From the NCBI RefSeq assembly GCF_002259605.1, contig NZ_MWWR01000018.1, forward strand, positions 40,672 to 104,671: a DNA stretch of 64,000 nucleotides. The letters run 5' to 3'. This stretch comes from Pseudoscardovia radai. Lineage in GTDB: Bacteria; Actinomycetota; Actinomycetes; Actinomycetales; Bifidobacteriaceae. Below are positions 36,801-44,156 of the stretch, one piece after another; the first letter of the stretch is position 1; each line of letters starts with the position of its first letter. Under the pieces are notes generated by a model. That model had not been told where the DNA came from and did no database searches. It saw only the letters and a program-made list of their open reading frames with translations. The position numbers and the translations under genes are program-made.

Positions 36801-37632
36801 GGTACTTCGCGCCGATGGTGCCCATGTCCATGAGGCACACGGGCTTGGCATCGCGGCCCAGCTCGTGGCGGATCTCGAGGTATTTGTCGAACGCGGCCTT
36901 CACCACGGCGTCGTCGATGTCGACGCTGTCGAGGCGCGTGCCGAAGGTGGTGTGGCGGCAGTGGTCGGACCAATAGGTGTCGATCACCTTGATCTCGGTG
37001 ATGGTGGGGTCGCGGTGCTCCTCGTCGCGGAAATACGCGCGGCAGAACTGCGCGTCCGCGAGGTCCATGGCCAGGCCGCGGTCGTCGATGAACTCCTGGA
37101 GCTGCTCGTCGGTGTAGTCGCGGAAGCCGTCGATCGTCTCGACCTTGCCCGGCTGCGGCACGTTCTGGCGCAGCGTCGTGCGCGGTTCGAGGCTCGCCTC
37201 GCGCGCCTCGACGGGGTTGATGACATACGATTTGATAGCCTGGATGTCGGCGTCGGACAGCGTGCCCTCGAGTACGTAGACGATGGCGGAGCGCACGGCC
37301 GGGCGCTCGCCCTGGCTGATGAGCTGGATGCATTCGCTCGCGGAGTCGGCGCGCTGGTCGAACTGGCCGGGCAGGTACTCGGTGGCGAACACGGTGGCGC
37401 CGTCGGCGACGGCAGGCATGTCGTCGGTCGCGATATCGGTCTGCGGCTCGCTGAAGACGGTGGGCACGCAGGAGCGGAACAGCTCCTCGGAGATGCCCTC
37501 GACGTCATAGCGATTGATAAGCCTCAGGTCGGTCAGGCCGTCGATGCCGAGGATCGTGCGCAGCTCGGTGGCGAGCTGCTGCGCCTGGACGTCGAAGCCG
37601 TGCTTCTTTTCCACATAGACGCGAAAAACCAC
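33898..37632 (-). CDS. purL: Phosphoribosylformylglycinamidine synthase, single-chain
   Basis: Converts FGAR to FGAM with glutamine and ATP. At 1244 residues this is the large form that fuses the PurS-like N-terminus, two PurM-like halves and a C-terminal glutaminase; no purS or purQ genes are needed. Landmarks: [53 protein letters not shown], and the glutaminase nucleophile in [15 protein letters not shown] with downstream SHGEGRF. GTG start with AAAGGAA 6 bases before. First convergent neighbour of the kinase locus; purC lies 165 bases upstream on the same strand. Confidence 0.97.
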   Translation of the reverse strand: [1244 protein letters not shown]

Positions 37633-37748
37633 GGGATTCCTTTCTCACATATGGGGTTCTCAAATGGTGGGGTGGTGTTGGGTGGCGGGAAACGATTGCC
37701 GGATTGCGCTCACGCCGCGCCGGCACAGCGGGCGGCGAAAATGAAAGC

Positions 37749-37783
37749 GGCGCAATGGTGCGTGCGAGCCGTACCATTGCGCC
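37749..37783 (-). terminator. Terminator of purC
   Basis: Perfect 11-bp stem GGCGCAATGGT/ACCATTGCGCC; on the minus strand it is followed by GCTTTCATTTTC. It lies 15 bases after the purC stop and before purL, so purL is probably also transcribed from its own promoter. Confidence 0.75.
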
Positions 37784-37797
37784 GGGATGCCCATCGG

Positions 37798-38538
37798 TCA
37801 GTCGATGCCCTTGGACTTGGCGAGGTCCTCGAGGCGGCCGCAGATATCCTCGTAGGCCGGGATGATGTTGCCCAGGTCGCGGCGGAAGAGGTCCTTGTCG
37901 AGGTGCTCGATGCTGCCGTCGGCATTGGCGTTCCACAGGCGGCAGGTGTCGGGCGTGATCTCGTCGGCCAGCAGAATCGTGCCGTCGCTCGTGGTGCCCA
38001 TCTCGATCTTGAAGTCGATGAGGTGCACGCCGATGGCCTTGAAGATGTCGATGAGGGCGAGGTTGATCTCGCGCGTCTTGGCGGAGATGAGCTCGAGCTG
38101 CTCGCGCGTGGCGAGGCCCAGGGCCAGGATGTCGTCATCGTTCACGAAGGGGTCGCCCAGCTCGTCGCTCTTGTAGCAGAACTCGAGGATCGGCTGCTTG
38201 AGCTCGGAACCCTCCGCCACGCCGTAGCGCTTGGAGAAGGAGCCGGCGGCCACGTTGCGCATGATGATCTCGAGGGGGAACATCGTCATCTTGCGCACGA
38301 GCTGCTCGTTGTCGGAGATCTGCTTGATGAAGTGGCTGGGGATGCCGCGCTTGTCGAGGAGCTTGAAGATCAGGGTGGTGATGCGGTTGTTGAGCTCGCC
38401 CTTGCCCTGGATCTGCGCCTTCTTCGCGCCGTTTCCGGCCGTGGCCTGGTTCATGTATTCGACCCACAGCACGTCGGGGTCGTTCGTTGCGTACAGCTTC
38501 TTAGCCTTGCCCTCGTAGAGCTTGCCCAGTTTCTCCAT
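37798..38538 (-). CDS. purC: Phosphoribosylaminoimidazole-succinocarboxamide synthase (SAICAR synthetase)
   Basis: Joins CAIR and aspartate, the step after PurE. Start at [14 protein letters not shown]; a second ATG directly before it (38541) is only 2 bases from the AAAGG Shine-Dalgarno, so the inner one is preferred. Signature segments: [45 protein letters not shown] and [14 protein letters not shown]. 246 residues, normal for the short bacterial form. Confidence 0.96.
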   Translation of the reverse strand: MEKLGKLYEGKAKKLYATNDPDVLWVEYMNQATAGNGAKKAQIQGKGELNNRITTLIFKLLDKRGIPSHFIKQISDNEQLVRKMTMFPLEIIMRNVAAGSFSKRYGVAEGSELKQPILEFCYKSDELGDPFVNDDDILALGLATREQLELISAKTREINLALIDIFKAIGVHLIDFKIEMGTTSDGTILLADEITPDTCRLWNANADGSIEHLDKDLFRRDLGNIIPAYEDICGRLEDLAKSKGID

Positions 38539-38603
38539 CATTGCCTTTCGTAGGGGATGAAAGTTGTGAATGCAAAGGAGCAGGAGTTCCTCGAACGGTT
38601 CAC

Positions 38604-38609
38604 AATATA
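38604..38609 (-). promoter_or_regulatory. Candidate -10 of purC
   Basis: On the minus strand CTTGGTATATTGTGAAC contains an extended -10 (TGGTATATT), giving a 5' leader of about 60 bases. GAACGGTTC, a small palindrome, lies directly after it. No good -35. Confidence 0.45.
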
Positions 38610-38755
38610 CCAAGACGCGGCTACAACGGGCCGCGTGTCCGCGCGCCCGCCGGGGCCCGTGCGAAGGCCGGGGCGGGCGCGGGAATGCGGGGTGCCGGAA
38701 CGTCGGATGCGGCGCCCGGGAATGTTCCCTCCCGGTGCCGTCAGTCCCGGTGCCG

Positions 38756-40084
38756 TCAGTCCGCGTCGGTCACCGTGACGCCCAGCGTGTCGAGCGTGGC
38801 CCGGGTGCGGGTGCGAGCATCGTCCACATCCGAGCCGGTCGCGAGCACCACGCCCATGCGGCGGTGGCCGCCCGTGACGCCGGGCTTGCCGAACAGGCGC
38901 AGGTCGGTGCCGGGCTGGGCGAGGGCGGCCGGAAGGTGGCTGAACTCCACCTGGCCCGTTCCGGACACCACGATGGCGCGGCTGGCGCACACGCCGTCGT
39001 GCGAGAGCGCCACGCTGCCGTCGGTGACCGGGATGCCCAGCACCGCGCGTGCGTGAAGCGCGAATTCACTGAGATACTGCGAGGCCATCGTGACCATGCC
39101 TGTGTCATGCGGGCGGGGGGAGACCTCATTGAACAACACGCGGCCGTCGGTCAGCACGAAGATCTCGACGCCGAACACGCCCCAGCCTCGTTCGCCGTGG
39201 TCGTGGGCGATGTCGGTCAGGCCGCCGACGATGCGGCGGGCGATGTTCTGCGCCTGGGCGAGGATGTCGTCGGGGACGCGCGCCGGCTGCCAGGACTCGC
39301 GGTAATCGCCGTCCACCTGCACGTGGCCGATCGGGCGGCAGGTCACGATTCCGGCGCTGGAGCTCACGGTGAGCACGGTCAGCTCGTAGTCGAGCGGTGC
39401 GAGGGCCTCGACGATGACGCGCGACACCTGGTCCTCGTGGCCGGCGGCGGCGCGACGGCCGACCTGCGCCTCATGCCACGCGGCCTCGATGGCGGCGGGG
39501 TCGCGCACCACGGACTGGCCGTGGCCGGAGGAGCTCATGATGGGCTTGACGACGCACGGGTATCCCAGGGCCTCGGCGCCGGCCTTGAGTTCGTCGAGGG
39601 AATCGGCGAAACGGTACGGCGTGGTGGGCAGGCCGAGCGTCTCGTGGGCGAGCACGCGCAGGCTCTCGCGGTTCATGCAGATGGCGGCGATCTGGCAGCT
39701 GGGCACCACGTCGATGCCGGCGTCGACGGCTTTCTCCAGCTCCTGGGTGGCGATGGCCTCCACCTCGGGCACGATGATGTCGGGGCGAATCTCGGCGATG
39801 GTCGCGTCGAGGCTCGCCGGGTCGGTCATGTCGAAGACGCGGCAGTCGTGCGCCACCTGCATGGCCGGTGCGCCCGGATACGAATCCGCGGCGCACACGT
39901 AGGCGCCGAGGCGCATGAGCTCGATCGCGATTTCCTTGCCGAGTTCGCCGGACCCCAGCAGCAGTACGCGCGTGGGGTGCGCTCCCAGCGGGGTGCCGAG
40001 GGTGAAGTCCGCCGGACGCGCGGCGGAGGCGGTCGCCGTGCTGTCGGACGCGGCGGATGGACGATTCCCTGATTCAATAGGCAT
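38756..40084 (-). CDS. purT: Formate-dependent phosphoribosylglycinamide formyltransferase
   Basis: ATP-grasp enzyme making FGAR from GAR, formate and ATP; it substitutes for folate-dependent PurN, which is not seen in the window. Landmarks: [24 protein letters not shown]-grasp [48 protein letters not shown] and the C-terminal [14 protein letters not shown]. 442 residues with an N-terminal Ala/Ser-rich extension of about 35 residues before the core. Formate is available in bifidobacteria from pyruvate formate-lyase, which fits this choice. Confidence 0.96.
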   Translation of the reverse strand: MPIESGNRPSAASDSTATASAARPADFTLGTPLGAHPTRVLLLGSGELGKEIAIELMRLGAYVCAADSYPGAPAMQVAHDCRVFDMTDPASLDATIAEIRPDIIVPEVEAIATQELEKAVDAGIDVVPSCQIAAICMNRESLRVLAHETLGLPTTPYRFADSLDELKAGAEALGYPCVVKPIMSSSGHGQSVVRDPAAIEAAWHEAQVGRRAAAGHEDQVSRVIVEALAPLDYELTVLTVSSSAGIVTCRPIGHVQVDGDYRESWQPARVPDDILAQAQNIARRIVGGLTDIAHDHGERGWGVFGVEIFVLTDGRVLFNEVSPRPHDTGMVTMASQYLSEFALHARAVLGIPVTDGSVALSHDGVCASRAIVVSGTGQVEFSHLPAALAQPGTDLRLFGKPGVTGGHRRMGVVLATGSDVDDARTRTRATLDTLGVTVTDAD

Positions 40085-40160
40085 GCCCTCATTGTGTCAT
40101 CGGCGGCCGACGCGCCCGGGCCGTGTCGCCGTCCTCCCGCGGGCGGCGCCATCGTCTGCC

Positions 40161-40166
40161 TACAAT
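40161..40166 (+). promoter_or_regulatory. -10 box of a leaderless glycosyltransferase gene
   Basis: TACAAT, six bases before a GTG (40173) and nine before the ATG (40176), with no SD between. GGCGCCATCGT at 40145-40155, the recurrent intergenic motif, lies in the spacer region just upstream of the -10. Confidence 0.5.
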
Positions 40167-40175
40167 GGCGCCGTG

Positions 40176-41492
40176 ATGACCTCCATGAAGACATCCCAGA
40201 CACCAGGCGCCCCGTCCGACGGCGGGAATCCACGATTCGTCCGGCCGGCCACAGGCGGCGGGGAGCCGCTTACCGTCGTGCTCGTCGTGGATTCCGCAGG
40301 CAACGAAGGCAATGGCACCTCCAACTCCGCCCTGCAGTTCGCACGCGAGCTGCGCGCCCTGGGCCACGTCGCGCGCATCGTGGGCGTCGGCGGCGAATGG
40401 CCGGCCCGCGCCGCCTCCATACCCATCGTCACGCCTATCGCCGCGCGCCAGCAGATGAGCTTCGGCGTGCCCGACGACGCGCTGTTCGCCAGCGCCTTCC
40501 GCGGCGCGGACATCGTGCATCTGTATCTTCCGTTCCCCTTCGAACGCGCCGCCCTGCGCGTGGCGCGGCGCATGCGCATCCCCGTCAGCTGCGCCTTCCA
40601 CCTGCAGCCCGAGAACGTGCTGTACTCGGCGGGTCCGCTGCGGTACGTGCCCGGCGCCGACGCGCTGCTGTACCGGCTGTTCCGCCGCTGGATGTACCGC
40701 GACGTGCGGCATGTGCACGTGCCCACGCGCATGACCGCTGACCTGCTGCGCGCGCACGGGTACCGCAACGACCTTCATGTGATCTCCAACGGATATGATC
40801 CCGCGTTCGCGCCGCGTCTCGGTGAGGCGAGCGCCCGGCCGTGGCAGCCGGGGGAGGGGCGGCCGTTCCGCGTCCTGGCCTCGGGGCGCCTCGCCAGCGA
40901 GAAGGACCATGCCACGCTGATCCGTGCGCTCGGCCTGTGCCGCCACCGCGCCGACGTCGAGCTCGTCATCGCCGGCACCGGGCCGCTTGATCGCAGCCTG
41001 CGCCGCGAGGCCGCGCGCTGCCTCGCCCGACCCGCCGACATCGGGTTCCACCGGCATGAAGACATGCCCGGGCTGCTGCGCTCCGCCGACCTGCTCGTGC
41101 ATCCGTCCATCGCCGACCTCGAAGGTGTCAGCGTGCTCGAGGCGCTTGCCTGCGGGCTTGTGCCCGTTATCGCCGACTCGCCGCTGTCCGCCGCCAAGGA
41201 TTTCGCGCTCGACGGCCGCTCGCTGTTCCCCGTCGGCGACGAGCGGGCGCTCGCGGACCGCATCGACTGGTGGATCGACCATCCGCAGGAGCGTTCCCGC
41301 ATGGGCGGTGAGTACGCGCGATATGTGGCGCGCACGCATTCGCTGCGTTCGTCGGTGGCGGCGTTCGTGGACATGGAGCGCGAGGCGATCGCCGATGACC
41401 GCGCCTGGTACGCGGGGCACCCGCGTCCCGCGCGCCTCGAGATCGTCGGTCCGGGGACCGGGAAGCCTGCGGTTCCGGGGATTTCGCGGTGA
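40176..41492 (+). CDS. Glycosyltransferase family 4-type protein
   Basis: A 438-residue retaining GT-B glycosyltransferase. N-terminal VVLVVDSAGNEGNGTSNSALQFARELRALGHVARIVG is a typical acceptor-side Rossmann start; the donor-side half has VLASGRLASEKDHATLIRAL, VIAGTGPL, and the EX7E motif in HPSIADLEGVSVLEALACGLVPV. Such enzymes often glycosylate diacylglycerol or envelope sugars; the acceptor is unknown. Start taken at ATG 40176; a GTG at 40173 lies 6 bases after a -10 box, so translation is probably leaderless. Monocistronic. Confidence 0.87.
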   Translation: MTSMKTSQTPGAPSDGGNPRFVRPATGGGEPLTVVLVVDSAGNEGNGTSNSALQFARELRALGHVARIVGVGGEWPARAASIPIVTPIAARQQMSFGVPDDALFASAFRGADIVHLYLPFPFERAALRVARRMRIPVSCAFHLQPENVLYSAGPLRYVPGADALLYRLFRRWMYRDVRHVHVPTRMTADLLRAHGYRNDLHVISNGYDPAFAPRLGEASARPWQPGEGRPFRVLASGRLASEKDHATLIRALGLCRHRADVELVIAGTGPLDRSLRREAARCLARPADIGFHRHEDMPGLLRSADLLVHPSIADLEGVSVLEALACGLVPVIADSPLSAAKDFALDGRSLFPVGDERALADRIDWWIDHPQERSRMGGEYARYVARTHSLRSSVAAFVDMEREAIADDRAWYAGHPRPARLEIVGPGTGKPAVPGISR

Positions 41493-41570
41493 TGGTCGGG
41501 GTGTTTTGGGTGTGCGCCGGGCAATCCTGGCGAATTCGCGACACGCGGAACACGGAAGCGGAAAATCGTG

Positions 41571-41576
41571 TATAGT
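41571..41576 (+). promoter_or_regulatory. -10 box upstream of tRNA-His
   Basis: TATAGT within GTGTATAGTTTCC, 88 bases before the mature tRNA; transcription would start near 41583. -35 not evident. Confidence 0.5.
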
Positions 41577-41663
41577 TTCCTCTGTTGCGCGATTGACCTT
41601 CACAGTCACAGCGCGATGGATGCCAGCATCAGGCCGCTGTTACAAGCTGTCGGATGAGGCGAT

Positions 41664-41737
41664 GGTGGGCGTAGCTCAGTTGGTAGAGCCCCTGATTGTG
41701 GTTCAGGAGGTCGCGCGTTCGAGCCGCGTCGCCCACC
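41664..41737 (+). tRNA. tRNA-His (anticodon GTG)
   Basis: Acceptor GTGGGCG pairs with CGCCCAC, with the extra 5' G (-1) at 41664 facing discriminator C, the identity mark of tRNA-His. D-stem GCTC/GAGC, anticodon stem CCTGA/TCAGG with anticodon GTG, T-loop TTCGAGC. CCA not encoded. Confidence 0.96.
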
Positions 41738-41741
41738 CCGG

Positions 41742-41781
41742 CAAGGTCCGGACCTTTTGGTCCGGGCCTTTTCCGTTTTTT
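41742..41781 (+). terminator. Terminator of tRNA-His
   Basis: Hairpin AAGGTCCGGACC-TTTT-GGTCCGGGCCTT followed by a T-rich tail ending in TTTTTT at 41776-41781. Confidence 0.85.
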
Positions 41782-41956
41782 CTACCTTCCTTTTTCTTTT
41801 CTCTCTCTCTTCTCTCGCAACCGTGGTGCGGCTTGCGGACATTTTCCGACGATTTTGGGGCTTGGAGCCTCTGTTTTCTCCGAAACCCGTACCGCTGTTC
41901 CAGAGGCGTGCCGGGGGAGACGGCGGGCGTTGTCACGATTGGGCCACGGTCTCCAT

Positions 41957-42204
41957 CGAGGGTGCACGGGATTGCACCCTCGGCATCTTTTATCCCTGTT
42001 CTGCACTGTCTTTGGCCCCCTAACCTCGGTCGAGGGTGCGCGATTGTGCTCCTTCGGTGCCGGTTACCGTGCTTCCTGGCTGCTTTCGGCGGGGTAATCC
42101 CGGTCGAGGGTGCACGGGATTGCACCCTCGGCATCGGTTAGGTGGGGTTTGGGTGGTGTTGAGAGGTGTAATCCCGGTCGAGGGCGCACGATTGTGCACC
42201 CTCG
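41957..42204. repeat. Palindromic tandem array B (four copies, 74-bp period)
   Basis: A 26-base inverted repeat, CGAGGGTGCA / CGGGAT / TGCACCCTCG (perfect 10-bp stem in copies 1 and 3), starts at 41957, 42031, 42105 and 42179, exactly 74 apart. Copy 2 is degenerate in its right arm, copy 4 has one mismatch. The 48-base linkers differ in sequence but have constant length; two end in GTAATCCCGGT and the last is G/T-rich. The 561 bases between tRNA-His and the next gene hold nothing else. A 74-base period excludes coding repeats. Confidence 0.85.
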
Positions 42205-42286
42205 GCATCCGGAGACCCACCCTGACGCGGGATGCCCGGGATGCGCGGGGAGCGAACGGGGCGGGCGGGGGATAGGCCGGCCACGA

Positions 42287-42292
42287 TAGAGT
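42287..42292 (+). promoter_or_regulatory. -10 box of a leaderless membrane-protein gene
   Basis: TAGAGT six bases before the GTG start at 42299, with no SD. Same spacing as the boxes at 2765 and 40161. Confidence 0.5.
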
Positions 42293-42298
42293 GGAACG

Positions 42299-42946
42299 GT
42301 GTTTTACCAACTGCTGCTCGTCGCCCTCGTGTTCCTCATGGCCATCTCGACGCTGAACAACGTCAACGATGCCGAGGGCGAAACCGCGCGCACTGCACGG
42401 CGGGTGCTGTCCGTCATCGCGGTCGCCGTCCTGGTCGCCTTCCTGGTGTTCCACAGGCTCGCCCTGCGCGAGGGCATGATCGGTACGACGGTCGTGGGCT
42501 TCGTCGCGCTTGCGGCGATCGGCGCCTACCATCTGCGCGCGCAAGGCCGCCGCACGGTGCATACCGTGGGCGTCTATCTTGGTTCGAACGCGGTGGAGGG
42601 GCGCAGCGCCAAGGACTCCGCGGGTCGCGAGCTGCCGTTGTACGAACCCGTTTTCGAATACGAGTACCGCGGTGAGATGTACTGCACGCCCGCGCGCGAC
42701 CTCTACTTCTCGCGCACGCTGTACCGCCTGTTTCATCGCGGACGCCGGTACCACCTGTGGCTCGATGCGTCGAATCCCTGGGACTACCAGTGCGGGCCGC
42801 GGTCGCGCTATGCGTGGGAGTGCTTCGTGCTCGCGGCCGTTTTCCTCGCCATCGTCGCGATGATGTTCGCCAGCGTCCCGACGCAGCCGGCGATGGCGCC
42901 CGACAGCCTGCAGACCGCGTCGGCGGTGGCCGCGCTTCTGGGCTGA
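42299..42946 (+). CDS. Membrane protein, DUF3592-like (unknown)
   Basis: A 215-residue protein with membrane helices at about 1-17 (FYQLLLVALVFLMAIS), 34-52 (VLSVIAVAVLVAFLVFHRLA), 59-77 and near the C-terminus (ECFVLAAVFLAIVAMMFASV). Between helices 3 and 4 lies a beta-rich loop (PLYEPVFEYEYRGEMYC... YHLWLDASNPWDYQ) like the loop of DUF3592 proteins; the assignment is tentative. GTG start, leaderless by spacing. Function unknown. Confidence 0.65.
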   Translation: MFYQLLLVALVFLMAISTLNNVNDAEGETARTARRVLSVIAVAVLVAFLVFHRLALREGMIGTTVVGFVALAAIGAYHLRAQGRRTVHTVGVYLGSNAVEGRSAKDSAGRELPLYEPVFEYEYRGEMYCTPARDLYFSRTLYRLFHRGRRYHLWLDASNPWDYQCGPRSRYAWECFVLAAVFLAIVAMMFASVPTQPAMAPDSLQTASAVAALLG

Positions 42947-43056
42947 CGATTCACCGGCGCCATACCGCCACAAGAGGTCGCCGACCCGGATGCCGGTCGA
43001 ATCCGTATGGAGCACATCACATACGCCACGGAGCAGAGCAAGCAAGGAGATACACG

Positions 43057-44004
43057 ATGAGCATGGCGGGAATCGCCAAATACGAGCGCGCCGCAGGGTT
43101 GTTCCGCTGTCCGGTCTGCGCCCGCCGCGCGCAGGCTGACGCCGCGCAGGCCGATGCCGCGATGGCTGACGGCGCACAGGCTGACACCTCGCAGTCCGAC
43201 ACTGCACAGCCCGGCACTGCGCTGGTCGTTGACGGATCGTGCCTGCGCTGCGCCGCCGGGCATACCTTCGATATCGCCCGCAGGGGACTCGTGAACTTCA
43301 TCCCCGGCCAGAAGCCGCTCGCCGGCTATGACGCCGCGTTCTTCGCCAGCCGCCGCGAATTCCTGCAATGGGGCTACTACGCGCATGTGCGCCAGACCAT
43401 CGTGGAGCGTCTCGAGGCGCTGCGCGCCGACGGCCTGCTGCCCGACGCGCCTGTGATTCTCGACGCCGGCTGCGGTGAGGGCTATTACGCGCGCGGCATC
43501 GGCGAGGCGCTTACGGGCGCGGGCGTCGACGCCACGATGATTGGCGCCGACATCGCCAAGGACGCGGTTCGCCTCGCCGCGACAGGCGGAGGCCCGCAGC
43601 TGTGGGCCGTCTGCGATGTGGCAAACCTTCCCATCGCCGACGCGGCGCTCGACTGCGTGCTCAATATCTTCACCCCCGCCAACTACGCGGAGTTCCGCCG
43701 CGTGCTGCGCCCCGGCGGCATCGTGATCAAGGCCATCCCCGGCCCCGACCATCTGCGCGAGCTGCGCGAACGCCTGGGTGAGGCCGACCATTCGGAAAGC
43801 GACGTGGTCTCCATCTTCCGCAGCCGCCTCGAACCCCTCGCGCGCATCCGCGCCACGCGCACGCTCGACGTGCCGTCCGACCGCATGCACACGCTGCTGG
43901 GCATGACCCCGCTCACCTTCGCGCTCGACGACGCACGGCTCGAGGGCCTCGAGGTGCCGCGCATCACGATCGACGCCGAGTTGCTTGTCGGCCGTAGCGT
44001 GTAG
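43057..44004 (+). CDS. 23S rRNA (guanine-N1)-methyltransferase, RlmA family
   Basis: SAM-dependent methyltransferase of the RlmA/TlrB group, which methylates G745 or G748 of 23S rRNA; the position cannot be told here. An N-terminal zinc finger has C18 and C21 (FRCPVC) and C65 and H69 (CAAGHTFDIARRGLVNFI). The two halves are separated by an unusual insertion of about 30 residues with imperfect QADAA repeats. Then come motif I ILDAGCGEGYYARGI, ADIAKDAVRLA and IFTPANYAEFRRVLRPGG. ATG 43057 with AAGGAGA 7 bases upstream; 315 residues. Confidence 0.87.
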   Translation: MSMAGIAKYERAAGLFRCPVCARRAQADAAQADAAMADGAQADTSQSDTAQPGTALVVDGSCLRCAAGHTFDIARRGLVNFIPGQKPLAGYDAAFFASRREFLQWGYYAHVRQTIVERLEALRADGLLPDAPVILDAGCGEGYYARGIGEALTGAGVDATMIGADIAKDAVRLAATGGGPQLWAVCDVANLPIADAALDCVLNIFTPANYAEFRRVLRPGGIVIKAIPGPDHLRELRERLGEADHSESDVVSIFRSRLEPLARIRATRTLDVPSDRMHTLLGMTPLTFALDDARLEGLEVPRITIDAELLVGRSV

Positions 44005-44156
44005 TTCGTGCCTGCAGCGTGCCTGCGGCAGCGTGCCGGCGAATGGATGCCGCAGGCCACACGCCACGGTGCCGCGCCCGCCGCGACACTCCCTCATTCG
44101 TGCATCGCGTGCCGTAGAATCGAAAGGGCAGTAGCCGCAACGGAAAGAGGCACACC

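Noticed and set aside
33868..38553. Very long plus-strand frame of about 1561 residues antisense to purL and purC
   Set aside because: It is the complement of two clear enzyme genes on the minus strand; GC-rich third positions keep such antisense frames open.
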